64,000 nucleotides of DNA, taken from assembly GCF_014650455.1 (NCBI RefSeq), contig NZ_BMUZ01000004.1, positions 372,001 to 436,000 of the forward strand. Direction: 5' to 3'. The position numbers and the translations under genes are program-made. The first letter of the stretch is position 1, and each line of letters opens with the position of its first letter. Source of the DNA: Streptomyces xanthochromogenes. Lineage in GTDB: Bacteria; Actinomycetota; Actinomycetes; Streptomycetales; Streptomycetaceae. Of this stretch, positions 17,221-25,814 are shown in pieces. The notes beneath the pieces are model-generated. The model had not been told where the DNA came from, made no database searches, and worked only from the letters and a program-made list of their open reading frames with translations.

Positions 17221-18873
17221 TCAGCCGGGCCGGTTCCTGCGGTCGTCCTTTTCGCCCTTCCCCTGGGACCGGTGCGGCAGATGCGGCAGATGGCCCTGGC
17301 GCAGCTGCAACCAGACGTCCCGGGCCCGGCGGCCCGCGTGGGTGCGGCTCTGCGCCACCATCTCGCGGGCCTCCTCCTCCGTTTCGGCCATGGCCGAAGA
17401 GCCGCGCAGTGGCTTGCCCGCGGTCTCCCGCAGGAACAGCGCCGAGATCACCCCGATCACCCCGGCCACCATCAGGTAGTAGGCGGGCACGAGCTCATTG
17501 CCCGTCGCGTTGACCAGGGCGGAGGCCACCAGCGGAGTCGTACCGCCGAACAGGGAGACGGAGAGGTTGAACGCGAGGGACAGGCCGCCGTAGCGCAGAT
17601 GGGTCGGGAAGAGCGCGGGCAGCGTGGCGGCGCTCGTCCCCGCGAAGCAGACCAGGAGCAACCCGAGGACGACGCAGCCGATGGCGGGCAGGACGATGCC
17701 GCCCTGCCGGATGAGCTGGAAGACGGGCACCGCGAGGACGACCATCGCGATGCCGCCCCACAGGAACAGCGGCCGTCGGCCGTACCGGTCCGAGGAACGG
17801 CCCACGGCGGTGATGGTGAGGACGACGAGGACCATCGTGCCGAGCACCAGGAGCTGCGAGGTGAGTTCGGACTGGCCGAGGGTGGTGCTCATGTAGGTCG
17901 GCAAGTACGACGTCACCATGTAGTTGGTGACGTTGTAGAGCAGTACGAGCCCGATGCACACCAGCATGGCCTGCCAGTGGTGGGTGAAGACCTCCTTGAG
18001 GCGGCCCCGCCCCGACATGCGGGCCTGCTCCAGGCGCTCTTCCTCCTCGGGCGTGGCACCGCCGCGCCCGGCGGCCTGCCGGCCGCGTTCCTCGGCCTCC
18101 TGGAACGCGGGTGTCTCGTCGAGCTTGAGCCGCATGTAGAGGCCGATGAGCCCGAGAGGGCCGGCGATGTAGAACGGGATCCGCCAGCCCCAGTCGAGCA
18201 TCTGGTCCTCCGACAGGACACCGGTCAGGACGGTGACCAGGCCGGAGCCGAGCGAGTACCCGACGAACGTGCCGAAGTCGAGCCAGCTGCCGAGGAAGCC
18301 ACGCATGCGGTCCGGCGAATACTCGGCGATGTAGGTGGTGGCCCCGGCGTACTCACCACCGGTGGAGAAGCCCTGCACGAGCCGACAGACGAGCAGCAGG
18401 ATGGGTGCGGCGAGGCCGATCGACTTGTAGCCCGGCAGGAATCCCACCGCGAAGGTGCTGATCGCCATCATGATCATGGTGACGGCGAGCACCTTCTGGC
18501 GTCCCACGCGGTCGCCGAGCGGGCCGAACACGAGCCCGCCGATGGGCCGGACGACGAAGGCGGCGGCGAAGGTGGCGAACGTCGAGATGACCTGGGCGCC
18601 CGGCGAACTCGACGGGAAGAAGACTTTGCCGAGGGTGGCGGCGACGTACGCGTAGACGCCGAAGTCGAACCACTCCATCGTGTTGCCGAGCGCGGCCGCC
18701 GACACGGCCCGGCGCACGGCGGGCTTGTCGGCCACCTTGACGTCGTCCGCGCTCAGGCTCTTCTTGCGACGGCGCAGCAGCGTCCGCACCATGCGCTCGG
18801 TCTGCGGGCTCCCCGAGCCGAACCCGCGACCTCGATGACCCGGGGGTGTGGGCCCCGGCCTGCTTGATTTCAT
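17221..18873 (-). CDS. MFS transporter of the metabolite:H+ symporter (MHS) type
   Basis: The 550-residue protein has the hallmark MHS opening AAALGNTMEWFDFGVYAY, the loop motif FGPLGDRVGRQKVL, and the signature GFSTGGEYAGATTYIAEYSP, as in ProP/KgtP-like proton symporters for osmolytes, dicarboxylates or betaines. A charged insertion (LKEVF around EEEERLEQARMSGRGRL) sits in the central cytoplasmic loop. The N-terminal 60 residues are basic and precede the first helix. ATG 18873 has an AGGTG upstream; the next ATG (18792) has none at a usable distance. It is an uptake system; the substrate is not assignable. Confidence 0.9.
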   Translation of the reverse strand: MKSSRPGPTPPGHRGRGFGSGSPQTERMVRTLLRRRKKSLSADDVKVADKPAVRRAVSAAALGNTMEWFDFGVYAYVAATLGKVFFPSSSPGAQVISTFATFAAAFVVRPIGGLVFGPLGDRVGRQKVLAVTMIMMAISTFAVGFLPGYKSIGLAAPILLLVCRLVQGFSTGGEYAGATTYIAEYSPDRMRGFLGSWLDFGTFVGYSLGSGLVTVLTGVLSEDQMLDWGWRIPFYIAGPLGLIGLYMRLKLDETPAFQEAEERGRQAAGRGGATPEEEERLEQARMSGRGRLKEVFTHHWQAMLVCIGLVLLYNVTNYMVTSYLPTYMSTTLGQSELTSQLLVLGTMVLVVLTITAVGRSSDRYGRRPLFLWGGIAMVVLAVPVFQLIRQGGIVLPAIGCVVLGLLLVCFAGTSAATLPALFPTHLRYGGLSLAFNLSVSLFGGTTPLVASALVNATGNELVPAYYLMVAGVIGVISALFLRETAGKPLRGSSAMAETEEEAREMVAQSRTHAGRRARDVWLQLRQGHLPHLPHRSQGKGEKDDRRNRPG

Positions 18874-19258
18874 GGGCACCTGTGCGTCGTCCTCGGTGGG
18901 TGTGGGATCCGGGGTCGTGGGACGGTGACCTCCGGTCCGGGCGGGGTACGCGTGCCGCCGAGCGCGGCCAGATGTCCGGCACGCGGCATACGTAACCCAA
19001 CTTTCCCCTGCCCGCGCGCTACACGCAGCGCAAGCGCCGACGCGGCGTGTCGGCGCGGCCCCGGAACACACACATGCGGCCCGCCGTCGCCCGTTCCGGC
19101 ACCTCACACCGGTCCGGCGCGGCCGGGAGCGCGTGTGATGAAGCGGGCGACCAAGCACGGGCGATCGCGAACCGGGCGTTCCGCACGGGCAGTTGGCTGC
19201 CCCTCACGCCCCTCACGCCTCCTCACGCCGTTCATGCCGTTCATGCCGTTCATGCCGT
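18874..19258. other. Intergenic region downstream of the anti-sigma gene
   Basis: Apart from the 9-bp tandem repeat at its right edge (listed separately) and the unlocated promoter of the MHS transporter, I see no gene, hairpin or operator that I would defend in this 385-bp stretch. Confidence 0.4.
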
Positions 19259-19266
19259 TCATGCCG
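19231..19266. repeat. Four tandem copies of a 9-bp unit spanning the anti-sigma stop codon
   Basis: The unit TTCATGCCG is repeated exactly four times. The last copy contains the stop codon of the leftward anti-sigma gene, and because the unit is three codons long, every copy contributes another in-frame TGA. Related degenerate CTCACGCC units lie just to the left. Confidence 0.85.
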
Positions 19267-20014
19267 TGGCGAAGTTCATCACCGCCAGCGGCGCCGAAGT
19301 CGGGGCGGGTGAGCCACCGGCGGGTTCGACGGTGATGCCCATGCCCGAGGCCTGGTCGACCGGCCCCGACAGCAGGACCGCTTCGGTACTGCGTGCCGGA
19401 TTCATCAGGCCCGCCGGCCGCATGGTGCCCGCGTCGTCGAACCACAGCTGGTAGACCTTGCCGTCCGGCGGCCTGGGCAGCCCGGAGGCCACGAAGACGG
19501 CCTGGTTCCTGCTGTGGGCCACCACGAGCGTGCCGGTCGCGCCGCCCTTCAGGGTGCCGGTGGCGGCTTTCGCGTCCGGTGCCGCGAGGACCTCGGCGAG
19601 CTGCTGGGACTGCCCCTGGGCCGCGTCCGCCCGCTGTTGCGCGCTGTCGGCCACCTGGTGCTGCCAGACCGCGACGCCGCCGAGCCCGGCAGCGGCCGCG
19701 AGACAGGCGGCCAGCGCGAAGTGCGACCAGCGCGCTCGGCGCAGCCGGCTGCCGGTGGACCCGGGCTGTGCCGGTGGGTGCGGGGCGTCCTGGCGGACCA
19801 CGGCGATCTGGCGCAGCACCGCGGTCTTGAGTTCGACGGGCGGGGTGACCGACACGGCGAGCCCGAGCCGGCTCGCGGTGGCGGTGAGCTCCAGCACCTC
19901 CTGGGCGCAGGACTCGCAGTCGGCGAGATGCCGCTCGAACTCGCTCCGCTCCTCCTCCGACAGGGCGTGCAGCGCGTACGCGCCGGTCAGTGTGTGCAGA
20001 TCGGCGATGCTCAT
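19259..20014 (-). CDS. rskA: Anti-sigma-K factor (RskA family), membrane-anchored
   Basis: The 251-residue protein has the zinc-binding anti-sigma domain at its N-terminus (His29, Cys33, Cys36 in the H-x-x-x-C-x-x-C pattern), one transmembrane helix at about residues 98-116, and a C-terminal extracytoplasmic RskA domain (KVYQLWFDDAGTMRPAGLM). It would hold the sigma factor encoded immediately upstream at the membrane and release it on a signal, usually through regulated proteolysis or redox change. Its ATG overlaps the sigma stop codon in an ATGA, so the two are translationally coupled. Confidence 0.93.
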   Translation of the reverse strand: MSIADLHTLTGAYALHALSEEERSEFERHLADCESCAQEVLELTATASRLGLAVSVTPPVELKTAVLRQIAVVRQDAPHPPAQPGSTGSRLRRARWSHFALAACLAAAAGLGGVAVWQHQVADSAQQRADAAQGQSQQLAEVLAAPDAKAATGTLKGGATGTLVVAHSRNQAVFVASGLPRPPDGKVYQLWFDDAGTMRPAGLMNPARSTEAVLLSGPVDQASGMGITVEPAGGSPAPTSAPLAVMNFATA

Positions 20015-20595
20015 CCGGCCACCCCCAGGCAGTCGCGCAGCCGGATCAGCCCGTCGCGCAGTCGGGTCTTCACCGTGCCCAGCGGGACGGCGAGCAGCTC
20101 GGCCACCTCTCGGTAGGTCATGCCGCGGTAGTAGGCGAGCGTCACGGACTGCCGTTGGAGTTCGGTGAGGGTACGCAGACAGCGGCGCACCTGTTCCCGC
20201 TCAAGACGGCTCTCCACCTGCTCGGTCACGTCGTCGAAGGCCGGGGTCTGTTCCAGGAGCGCGGCCTTGTGCTCACGCTCGGTGGCCGCCTGGGCGGAGC
20301 GCACCCGGTCCACCGCTCTGCGGTGGGCGAGCGTCAGCACCCAGTTCATGACGCTGCCCCGGTCCCGCCGGTAGCGCGCGGCCGTCCGCCACACGTCGAC
20401 CAGCACCTCCTGGGCGACCTCCTCCGACTGGGCGGGGTCACGTACCACCGTGCGGACGAGACCCAGGACGGGGCCGCCCACCGCGTCGTACAGGGAACTG
20501 AACGCATCCTGATCACCCCGCGCCACGCGATCGAGCAGTTCGGGCAGGTCGGGCCCGGCGGAGCGGGCTCCGCTGATGTGCACCACTTCTTTCAC
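20011..20595 (-). CDS. sigK: ECF sigma factor, SigK type
   Basis: The 194-residue sigma factor has region 2 (DQDAFSSLYDAVGGPVLGLV through VAQEVLVDVWRTAARYR) and region 4 (LTELQRQSVTLAYYRGMTYREVAELL with GTVKTRLRDGLIRLRDCL). It lacks region 3, as ECF sigmas do. The cognate anti-sigma is the coupled downstream gene. GTG 20595 is preferred because AGGAGG lies eight bases upstream; the ATG at 20634 has no comparable site. The symbol is by family type, since Streptomyces genomes carry several such sigmas. Confidence 0.9.
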   Translation of the reverse strand: MKEVVHISGARSAGPDLPELLDRVARGDQDAFSSLYDAVGGPVLGLVRTVVRDPAQSEEVAQEVLVDVWRTAARYRRDRGSVMNWVLTLAHRRAVDRVRSAQAATEREHKAALLEQTPAFDDVTEQVESRLEREQVRRCLRTLTELQRQSVTLAYYRGMTYREVAELLAVPLGTVKTRLRDGLIRLRDCLGVAG

Positions 20596-20683
20596 GCGGT
20601 GATCCTCCTGGACATAGGTCGCTACAGGAGTCATTCGGAGCCGGTGCGCCCAAGGTTTGCTCCGCTCGGGAAACAGTTGCCCG

Positions 20684-21067
20684 TCAGACGGCGTCGAAGC
20701 GGTTGCGGGCCGCCTCGATGTGGTCCAGGTACCGCTGGGTCCAGCCGCACATCCCGGAGACCGCCGCGCGCAAGGCCCGGCCCGGCTCGGTGAGGGTGTA
20801 CTCGACCCGCGGCGGCACCGTGGGGTGCACATCGCGCTCGACCAGGCCGTTGCGCTCCAGCATGCGCAGGTTCTGGGTGAGCATCTTGTGGCTGATGCCC
20901 TGGATCTCGTTGCGCAGCGCACCGAAGCGCAGGGTGCCGTCGCCGAGCGCCTCGATGATCAGGAACGCCCACTTGTTGGCTATGTCGGTGAAGATCTCCC
21001 GGGCCAGCGAGTCCGCGCGGCTCAGGTCCGCGTCCTCGGCCGTGCTCCTGAGCTGCTTGGTCACCAT
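20684..21067 (-). CDS. HxlR-family winged-helix regulator
   Basis: The 127-residue protein has the HxlR layout: DIANKWAFLIIEALGDGTLRFGALRNEIQGISHKMLTQ-type recognition region (residues ~30-70), then LVERDVHPTVPPRVEYTLTEPGRAL forming the wing. HxlR proteins are dimeric repressors or activators that often respond to electrophiles. It is divergent from the Rid-family gene, with candidate operator repeats between them, so it probably controls that gene and itself. Confidence 0.93.
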   Translation of the reverse strand: MVTKQLRSTAEDADLSRADSLAREIFTDIANKWAFLIIEALGDGTLRFGALRNEIQGISHKMLTQNLRMLERNGLVERDVHPTVPPRVEYTLTEPGRALRAAVSGMCGWTQRYLDHIEAARNRFDAV

Positions 21068-21069
21068 CG

Positions 21070-21144
21070 GGTTCCCCAGTCACTGGAAAGTGCGTTCTTC
21101 CATGTCAGCGGCCACTCTCCTACGGTTCCCGAGTAACTACAAGA
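21070..21144. promoter_or_regulatory. Two candidate HxlR operator repeats in the divergent promoter region
   Basis: Two direct copies of a 21-bp element (21070-21090 and 21124-21144) share about 14 positions, with the common core GGTTCCC-AGT-ACT. The first contains the palindrome CCAGTCACTGG. The copies are 54 bp apart, and the first overlaps the start region of the HxlR gene, fitting autoregulation plus control of the Rid gene. Confidence 0.5.
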
Positions 21145-21209
21145 GACCGAGGGCGAGTTGGGCCACGCGGCAGCGGGCCCGTGCGCTCTCGCACACGGAA
21201 GCGGGCGGC

Positions 21210-21617
21210 ATGACCATCACCCTTGTGAACCCCGAAGGACTGCCCGAGGTCGGCGTCTACCACCAGGTGTCGGTCGCGAGCGGATCGAAGCTCGTCTTCC
21301 TCGCCGGGCAGGTGTCCGTCGACGCCGACGCGACCACGCTCGGCGAGGGCGATCTCGCCGCACAGACCGAGCGCTGCTACCTCAATGTCGCCACCGCGCT
21401 GGCGGGGGCGGGCGCGACGTTCGCCGACGTGGCGAAGCTGACCGTGTACGTCGTCGACTGGGCCCCGGAGAAGATGCCGCTGCTCCTCGACGGAATCGCC
21501 CGCGCGTCCGCCGCGCTCGGCACGGCCATCGCCCCGCCGGGCACGCTCCTGGGCGTCGCGGCCCTGGACTCGCCCGCCCACCTGGTCGAGGTCGAAGCGG
21601 TGGCGGTCCTCGACTGA
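21210..21617 (+). CDS. Rid (YjgF/YER057c/UK114) family protein
   Basis: The 135-residue protein has the Rid fold pattern: VFLAGQVSVD, DLAAQTERCYLNVATALAGAGA, FADVAKLTVYVVD and the C-terminal VEVEAVA strand. In RidA the imine/enamine deaminase residue is an Arg in the segment before that strand; here the segment reads PPGTLLGVAALDSP, so the Arg is absent. It is better described as a Rid-family paralogue whose RidA-type activity is doubtful. GGAAG precedes ATG 21210. It is controlled, in all likelihood, by the divergent HxlR regulator. Confidence 0.9.
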   Translation: MTITLVNPEGLPEVGVYHQVSVASGSKLVFLAGQVSVDADATTLGEGDLAAQTERCYLNVATALAGAGATFADVAKLTVYVVDWAPEKMPLLLDGIARASAALGTAIAPPGTLLGVAALDSPAHLVEVEAVAVLD

Positions 21618-21642
21618 TCCGGCTCGGCCCGGCCGAGCCGGA

Positions 21643-23706
21643 TCACTCGGGCGGGGCGGGGGGCTCGGCCGGGCCGAGGGCCAGGGCGAGGGTGGCGCGG
21701 GTGTCGGACGCCCCGCGCTGGCGCGCCACCCGGTAGGCGTGGTCACCGATCGCGGTACGGGCCCGCAGATCGGTGCGTTCACGCACCGCGGCCAGTTCCG
21801 GAGTGCCGCGCTGCGGATGCCCGACACTGCGCCAGTACGTCTGCCCGGTGCCGGAGAGCCGGGCGGCCTGTTCGCCCTCGCCCTGCTCGGCGGCGGCCGC
21901 CGCCAGCAGATCCACGCCCAGGGCGATGCCGAACCGGTCGCCGAGCCGGCGCTTGCCCCGCAGCATCGCCCGTGCGTGCTCCGCGGCCTCCGCGGGCCGG
22001 TCCCGGAACAGGGCGATCAAGGACAGCTGGTACTCCACGTAGGAGCGCGTCCAGACCTCGTCACGCTGCTCGCAGGCGGCGAGGAGCCGCCGGGCGAGCC
22101 CCTCCGCCTCGTCGTAGACGCCCAGCGCGGTCCGCGTGAACACGGTGATCAGGCGGCATCGGAGGCGCGAGGGGGAGACGAAGTCGTCCTCGGCGGCCTC
22201 GGCGAGGGCGCTTTCGGCGAGGCTCTGGGCGACCAGGGGCCTACCGGTCATCAGGTAGGTGAGGCTCAGCAAGTAGGCGGCCCCCAGTGCCGCTTCGGGG
22301 TCCTCGTCCTCCTCCGCCGCCCTCGCGCAGTGGGCGGCCAGCTGCGCGGCCGGCTCCGGCTCCCCTTGAAGCAGCCGCACGATGCCGAGCGCCCACAGCG
22401 CCCGGGTCAGCACCGGCCCGGGTTCCCGGTGTTCGAGCAGCGCGCGCTCCAAGTAGTGGCGGGCCTCGTGCAGATGGCCGCAGCAGCTCCAGAAGAAGGC
22501 GACGCGCCCGGCCAGGTCGACCGCCGCACCGCCGGGGTCGTTCATCAGGTGGTCGAGCGCGGCACACAGGTCGGGGTGCGCCTGCGCGATCCTCCCGTAC
22601 TCCCGGGCCTGTTCCGGGCCGAGCCAGCGCTCGTCGGCCCGCCGGACGACTTCGTGGAAGTACGCGGCGTGCCGGTCCGCCAGCTGTTCGCGCTCGCCGA
22701 GCTCCTCCAGCCACATGCGCCCGTACTCCTTGAGGGAGTCGAGCATGCGATGGCGATCGCCGTCGCGCTGGACGACGCATTTGACGACCAGCCCTGACAG
22801 AGCGTCAGCCACGCCGTCTTTGCTCAACGGGCCACCGGAACAGACCAGTTGGGCCGTGCGTGCGTCGAAGGGGCCACGCAGTACGGAGAGCCGCGCCCAC
22901 AGCAGCCGTTCGGCGGGGGTGCACAGTTCGTGGCTCCAGCCGATCGTGGTGCGCAGGCTCGCGTGCCGGGGTGGCCGGGCGCTCGGCTCGCCGCTCAGCA
23001 TCGTGAGGGGCGAGCCGAGCGCCCCGGCGAGATCCGTCAGACGGCGCTGCCGCAACTGGCCGCTCGCCAGCTCCAGGGCGAGCGGAATGCCTTCCAGGCG
23101 GCGGCAGATCGCGTCGGCGGCGGCCCGCTCGCGCGGGGAGTCCACGTCCACATCGGGTGCGGCTTCGGCGGCCCGGGAGAGCAGCAGCCGCGCCGCGTCA
23201 CTGGGTGCTCGTGCCCCGCGCGTTCCGTCGACCGGCAGCGGGCCGATGGCGAGGACGCGTTCCCCGTCGACCTCCAGGGGCTGTCGGCTCGTGGCCAGGA
23301 CCGTCAAGCCCGGTGCGGAACGCAGGAGTTGACCGATGAGCCGACGGCAGTCGGCCGCGAGGTGTTCGCACGAGTCGAGGACGAGGAGCGCCTCGCGCTC
23401 GGCCAGCCACGCGCACAGCGCGTCGGCGGCCAGCCGTGGGGTGTGGTCGGCGAGACCGGCCGCGTCGGCGACCGTCGCGATCAGCAGGTCGCTGCCCATG
23501 AGGGGCCACAGCTCGGCCCAGATGACCCCGTCGCGATGGCCGGGGCCCCCGCGCGCGGCGGCCCGTAGGGCGACCCGGGTCTTTCCGACCCCGCCGGTTC
23601 CGGTCAACGTCACCAGCCGGTGGACGGAGAGGGCCCGCTCGACGCGTCGCAGCTCCTCCCGCCGTCCCACGAAGCTGCTCGTCTCGTCAGGAATCTTGCC
23701 CGCCAT
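21643..23706 (-). CDS. NB-ARC/TPR ATPase without an obvious DNA-binding domain
   Basis: The 687-residue protein starts with SSFVGRREELRRVERAL and a Walker A motif (TLTGTGGVGKTRVAL), a Walker-B LLVLDSCEHL and the GIPLALELAS motif of NB-ARC/LuxR-type ATPases. It continues with TPR-like helical repeats to the end. Related Streptomyces proteins usually add an N-terminal BTAD/OmpR domain or a C-terminal LuxR helix-turn-helix; I see neither here, as the protein ends in an Ala/Pro-rich tail. ATG 23706 has no clear ribosome binding site. It may work through a partner protein or be a trimmed regulator. Confidence 0.82.
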   Translation of the reverse strand: MAGKIPDETSSFVGRREELRRVERALSVHRLVTLTGTGGVGKTRVALRAAARGGPGHRDGVIWAELWPLMGSDLLIATVADAAGLADHTPRLAADALCAWLAEREALLVLDSCEHLAADCRRLIGQLLRSAPGLTVLATSRQPLEVDGERVLAIGPLPVDGTRGARAPSDAARLLLSRAAEAAPDVDVDSPRERAAADAICRRLEGIPLALELASGQLRQRRLTDLAGALGSPLTMLSGEPSARPPRHASLRTTIGWSHELCTPAERLLWARLSVLRGPFDARTAQLVCSGGPLSKDGVADALSGLVVKCVVQRDGDRHRMLDSLKEYGRMWLEELGEREQLADRHAAYFHEVVRRADERWLGPEQAREYGRIAQAHPDLCAALDHLMNDPGGAAVDLAGRVAFFWSCCGHLHEARHYLERALLEHREPGPVLTRALWALGIVRLLQGEPEPAAQLAAHCARAAEEDEDPEAALGAAYLLSLTYLMTGRPLVAQSLAESALAEAAEDDFVSPSRLRCRLITVFTRTALGVYDEAEGLARRLLAACEQRDEVWTRSYVEYQLSLIALFRDRPAEAAEHARAMLRGKRRLGDRFGIALGVDLLAAAAAEQGEGEQAARLSGTGQTYWRSVGHPQRGTPELAAVRERTDLRARTAIGDHAYRVARQRGASDTRATLALALGPAEPPAPPE

Positions 23707-23906
23707 GGCGCACAGTGTGGCCCACGAGCACGACTCGGGTGCGGCGTTCGGCCCGGGGCCACCCCACGGTGTGCGGTGCCCGCTGCCGAGCGTCACACCA
23801 TCGGGCGGACTCGGCTCGGGCACGTGTCGCCGGCTCACCGGTCACCGGAACGGAGTCCCCGCCTGCGCGGACGCGTGAGCGGCGACTTCGAGGGGACCCG
23901 AGAGGC

Positions 23907-25016
23907 ATGGCAGATACCTCGCACACCCCGAGTTCGTACTGGAGCCGTCTCCGCGGCCGGACGGCCGACCCCGCGGCCCGGGAAACGGCGGGTGCGACAC
24001 CGAACGTGGAACCGGCCGGCCACACCGCCTCCCCGGCCGGGTCGGACGACGAGCCCAGTGCGCCCACCGACCTCCCGGCCCGCTCCTGGCTTGCGGTTCT
24101 TCGGCGTACCGGCCGGGAGTTCCTCGACGACGACCTGCCCGACAAGGCGGCCGCCCTGACCTACTACGGGGTGCTGTCCCTGTTCCCCGCGCTGCTCGTG
24201 CTCGTTTCGACGCTCGGCGTGATGGGCGAGAAGGCCACGCGCGGAATCCTGGACAACCTGGGCCACCTCACGCCCGGCCCCGTCCACGATCTGCTCGACA
24301 GCGCGATCCGGCAGCTGCAGGGCAACGGCGGTACGAGCAGCGTCGTCGCGGTGGTCAGCCTGATCGCGGCCCTGTGGTCGGCGTCCAGTTACGTCGCCGC
24401 GTTCATCCGTGCCGCCAACGCCGTCTACGACCTGCCCGAGGGCCGGCCGGTGTGGAAGCTGACGCCACTGCGGCTCGCCCTGACGGTCACGCTCATGGTG
24501 GTGCTCGCGGTCAGCGCGGTGATCGTGGTCTTCACGGGCCCGCTGGCCCAGCGCGCCGGGGACGCGATCGGGGCGGGCGACGCGGCGGTCGCGACCTGGA
24601 ACATCGCGAAGTGGCCGGTGCTCCTGCTCCTGATGGTCTTCATGGTGGCCCTGCTCTTCTGGCGCGCCCCCAACGTCCGCGGCCCGGGCCTGCGTTGGCT
24701 GAGCCCGGGCAGCCTGCTCGCCGTCCTGCTGTGGCTGGCCGCATCGGGCGGCTTCGCGCTGTACGTGGCGAACTTCGGCTCGTACAACAAGACGTACGGA
24801 ACGCTCGCCGGGCTGGTCATCTTCCTGATCTGGGTGTGGCTCTCGAACCTGGCGATCCTGCTCGGCCTCGAACTGGACGCCGAGCTGGCCCGCCAGCGCG
24901 CGATCAGCGGCGGTCACCCCGAGGGCGAGGAGCCGTACGTGGAGCCCCGCGACACCCGCAAGTGGCCCGCGCGGCTGCGCCGCCGGGTGCGGCGGCGTCG
25001 CAACACCGCCAAGTGA
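23907..25016 (+). CDS. YihY/BrkB-family membrane protein
   Basis: The 369-residue protein has a hydrophilic N-terminus of about 60 residues followed by the YihY/BrkB core: FLDDDLPDKAAALTYYGVLSLFPALLVL, six or so membrane helices, and the ending TYGTLAGLVIFLIWVWLSNLAILLGLELDAEL typical of the family. The old annotation as ribonuclease BN is incorrect for this family; the molecular role is unknown. GAGG lies close to ATG 23907. Confidence 0.93.
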   Translation: MADTSHTPSSYWSRLRGRTADPAARETAGATPNVEPAGHTASPAGSDDEPSAPTDLPARSWLAVLRRTGREFLDDDLPDKAAALTYYGVLSLFPALLVLVSTLGVMGEKATRGILDNLGHLTPGPVHDLLDSAIRQLQGNGGTSSVVAVVSLIAALWSASSYVAAFIRAANAVYDLPEGRPVWKLTPLRLALTVTLMVVLAVSAVIVVFTGPLAQRAGDAIGAGDAAVATWNIAKWPVLLLLMVFMVALLFWRAPNVRGPGLRWLSPGSLLAVLLWLAASGGFALYVANFGSYNKTYGTLAGLVIFLIWVWLSNLAILLGLELDAELARQRAISGGHPEGEEPYVEPRDTRKWPARLRRRVRRRRNTAK

Positions 25017-25029
25017 AGTGCCGCTCCCC

Positions 25030-25070
25030 GCGCGGTGGTTGACCCTCGCACGCCGGAGCGGCCACCGCGC
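25030..25070. terminator. Weak convergent-gene hairpin
   Basis: A perfect 9-bp inverted repeat (25030-25038 with 25062-25070) with a 23-nt loop lies between the BrkB gene and the converging end of the RiPP operon. The loop is long, so the stem may be only part of the signal. Confidence 0.4.
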
Positions 25071-25099
25071 CGTGCGCGCGGCGGCCCGTCCCCGGCCGG

Positions 25100-25777
25100 T
25101 CAGATCGCCATGGCCTCCTGGATCCAGCGGTTCACCCGGTACGGCATCCACCAGGCGAGCTCCCCCACCGCCAGGACGAGGCGCTCGCCGAGGAAGTCGG
25201 CCAGTACGGCGGCAGGCACGGATGCGGCCGGGGCTCCGTAGGCCAGGGCTTCGATGGTCCGGTGGTACTCCGGCTCCTCGGCCGTGAAGCGGCGCAGGTC
25301 GCCCCAGCGTCGGTCGCGGATCTGGACGAAGCCCGGGCCCTGGCGCCACAGGCACTTGCAGAGGTAGTGGCCGTCGCGCCACCGGCGCAGGTCCGCGGTC
25401 GCGTCCGCGGGCCCCTCGATGCGCTGGGGCGGCTGGAGGTGGCTGAGGGTGCGCCAGGTGTCGTCGGGCGCCGCCGGGTCGAGGCGGAGCTTCCATTCGA
25501 CCAGGACGGCACGCGCCGTCAGGTCGCGGACCAGGCTCAGGGCGCGCACGGCGCGTTCGGCCGCGCCCGGCGCCGCGAGTTCGGCGAGGTCGACGGGCTC
25601 GGGCAGCCGGACGCGCCGGGCGCCCAGCTTCCACAGCCGGTCGCTCTCCTCGGCCGGGGGGCCGGTCAGTTCCATCTCGCCGAGGTACATCCCCGGCAGG
25701 GTGCAGGCCTCGGGGTCGTAGTCGCGCCAGGCGGCGACCCCGAGGGCTTCGGTCGCGGTGGTGAGGGCGGTGCTCAT
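25100..25777 (-). CDS. DUF5825-like RiPP cluster protein
   Basis: The 225-residue protein has no catalytic motif I can name. It resembles the DUF5825 proteins that accompany RiPP maturation radical SAM C-methyltransferases in actinobacteria: a LWKLGARRVRLPEPVDLAELA stretch, a DGHYLCKCLWRQGPGFVQIRDRR block and a tryptophan-rich C-terminus. The start lies 37 bp after the radical SAM gene on the same strand, so it is the last gene of the operon. A role in substrate binding or as a partner of the methyltransferase is plausible from context only. The DUF assignment is from memory of the family pairing and needs a profile search. Confidence 0.75.
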   Translation of the reverse strand: MSTALTTATEALGVAAWRDYDPEACTLPGMYLGEMELTGPPAEESDRLWKLGARRVRLPEPVDLAELAAPGAAERAVRALSLVRDLTARAVLVEWKLRLDPAAPDDTWRTLSHLQPPQRIEGPADATADLRRWRDGHYLCKCLWRQGPGFVQIRDRRWGDLRRFTAEEPEYHRTIEALAYGAPAASVPAAVLADFLGERLVLAVGELAWWMPYRVNRWIQEAMAI

Positions 25778-25814
25778 CGGTCGTCTCCTGCTTCTGTGTC
25801 GGACACGCGCGGGC

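Noticed and set aside
15661..18867. A 1068-codon open frame on the + strand
   Set aside because: It runs antisense through two clear MFS genes and the gap between them, with a Gln/Arg/Glu-rich composition typical of shadow frames.
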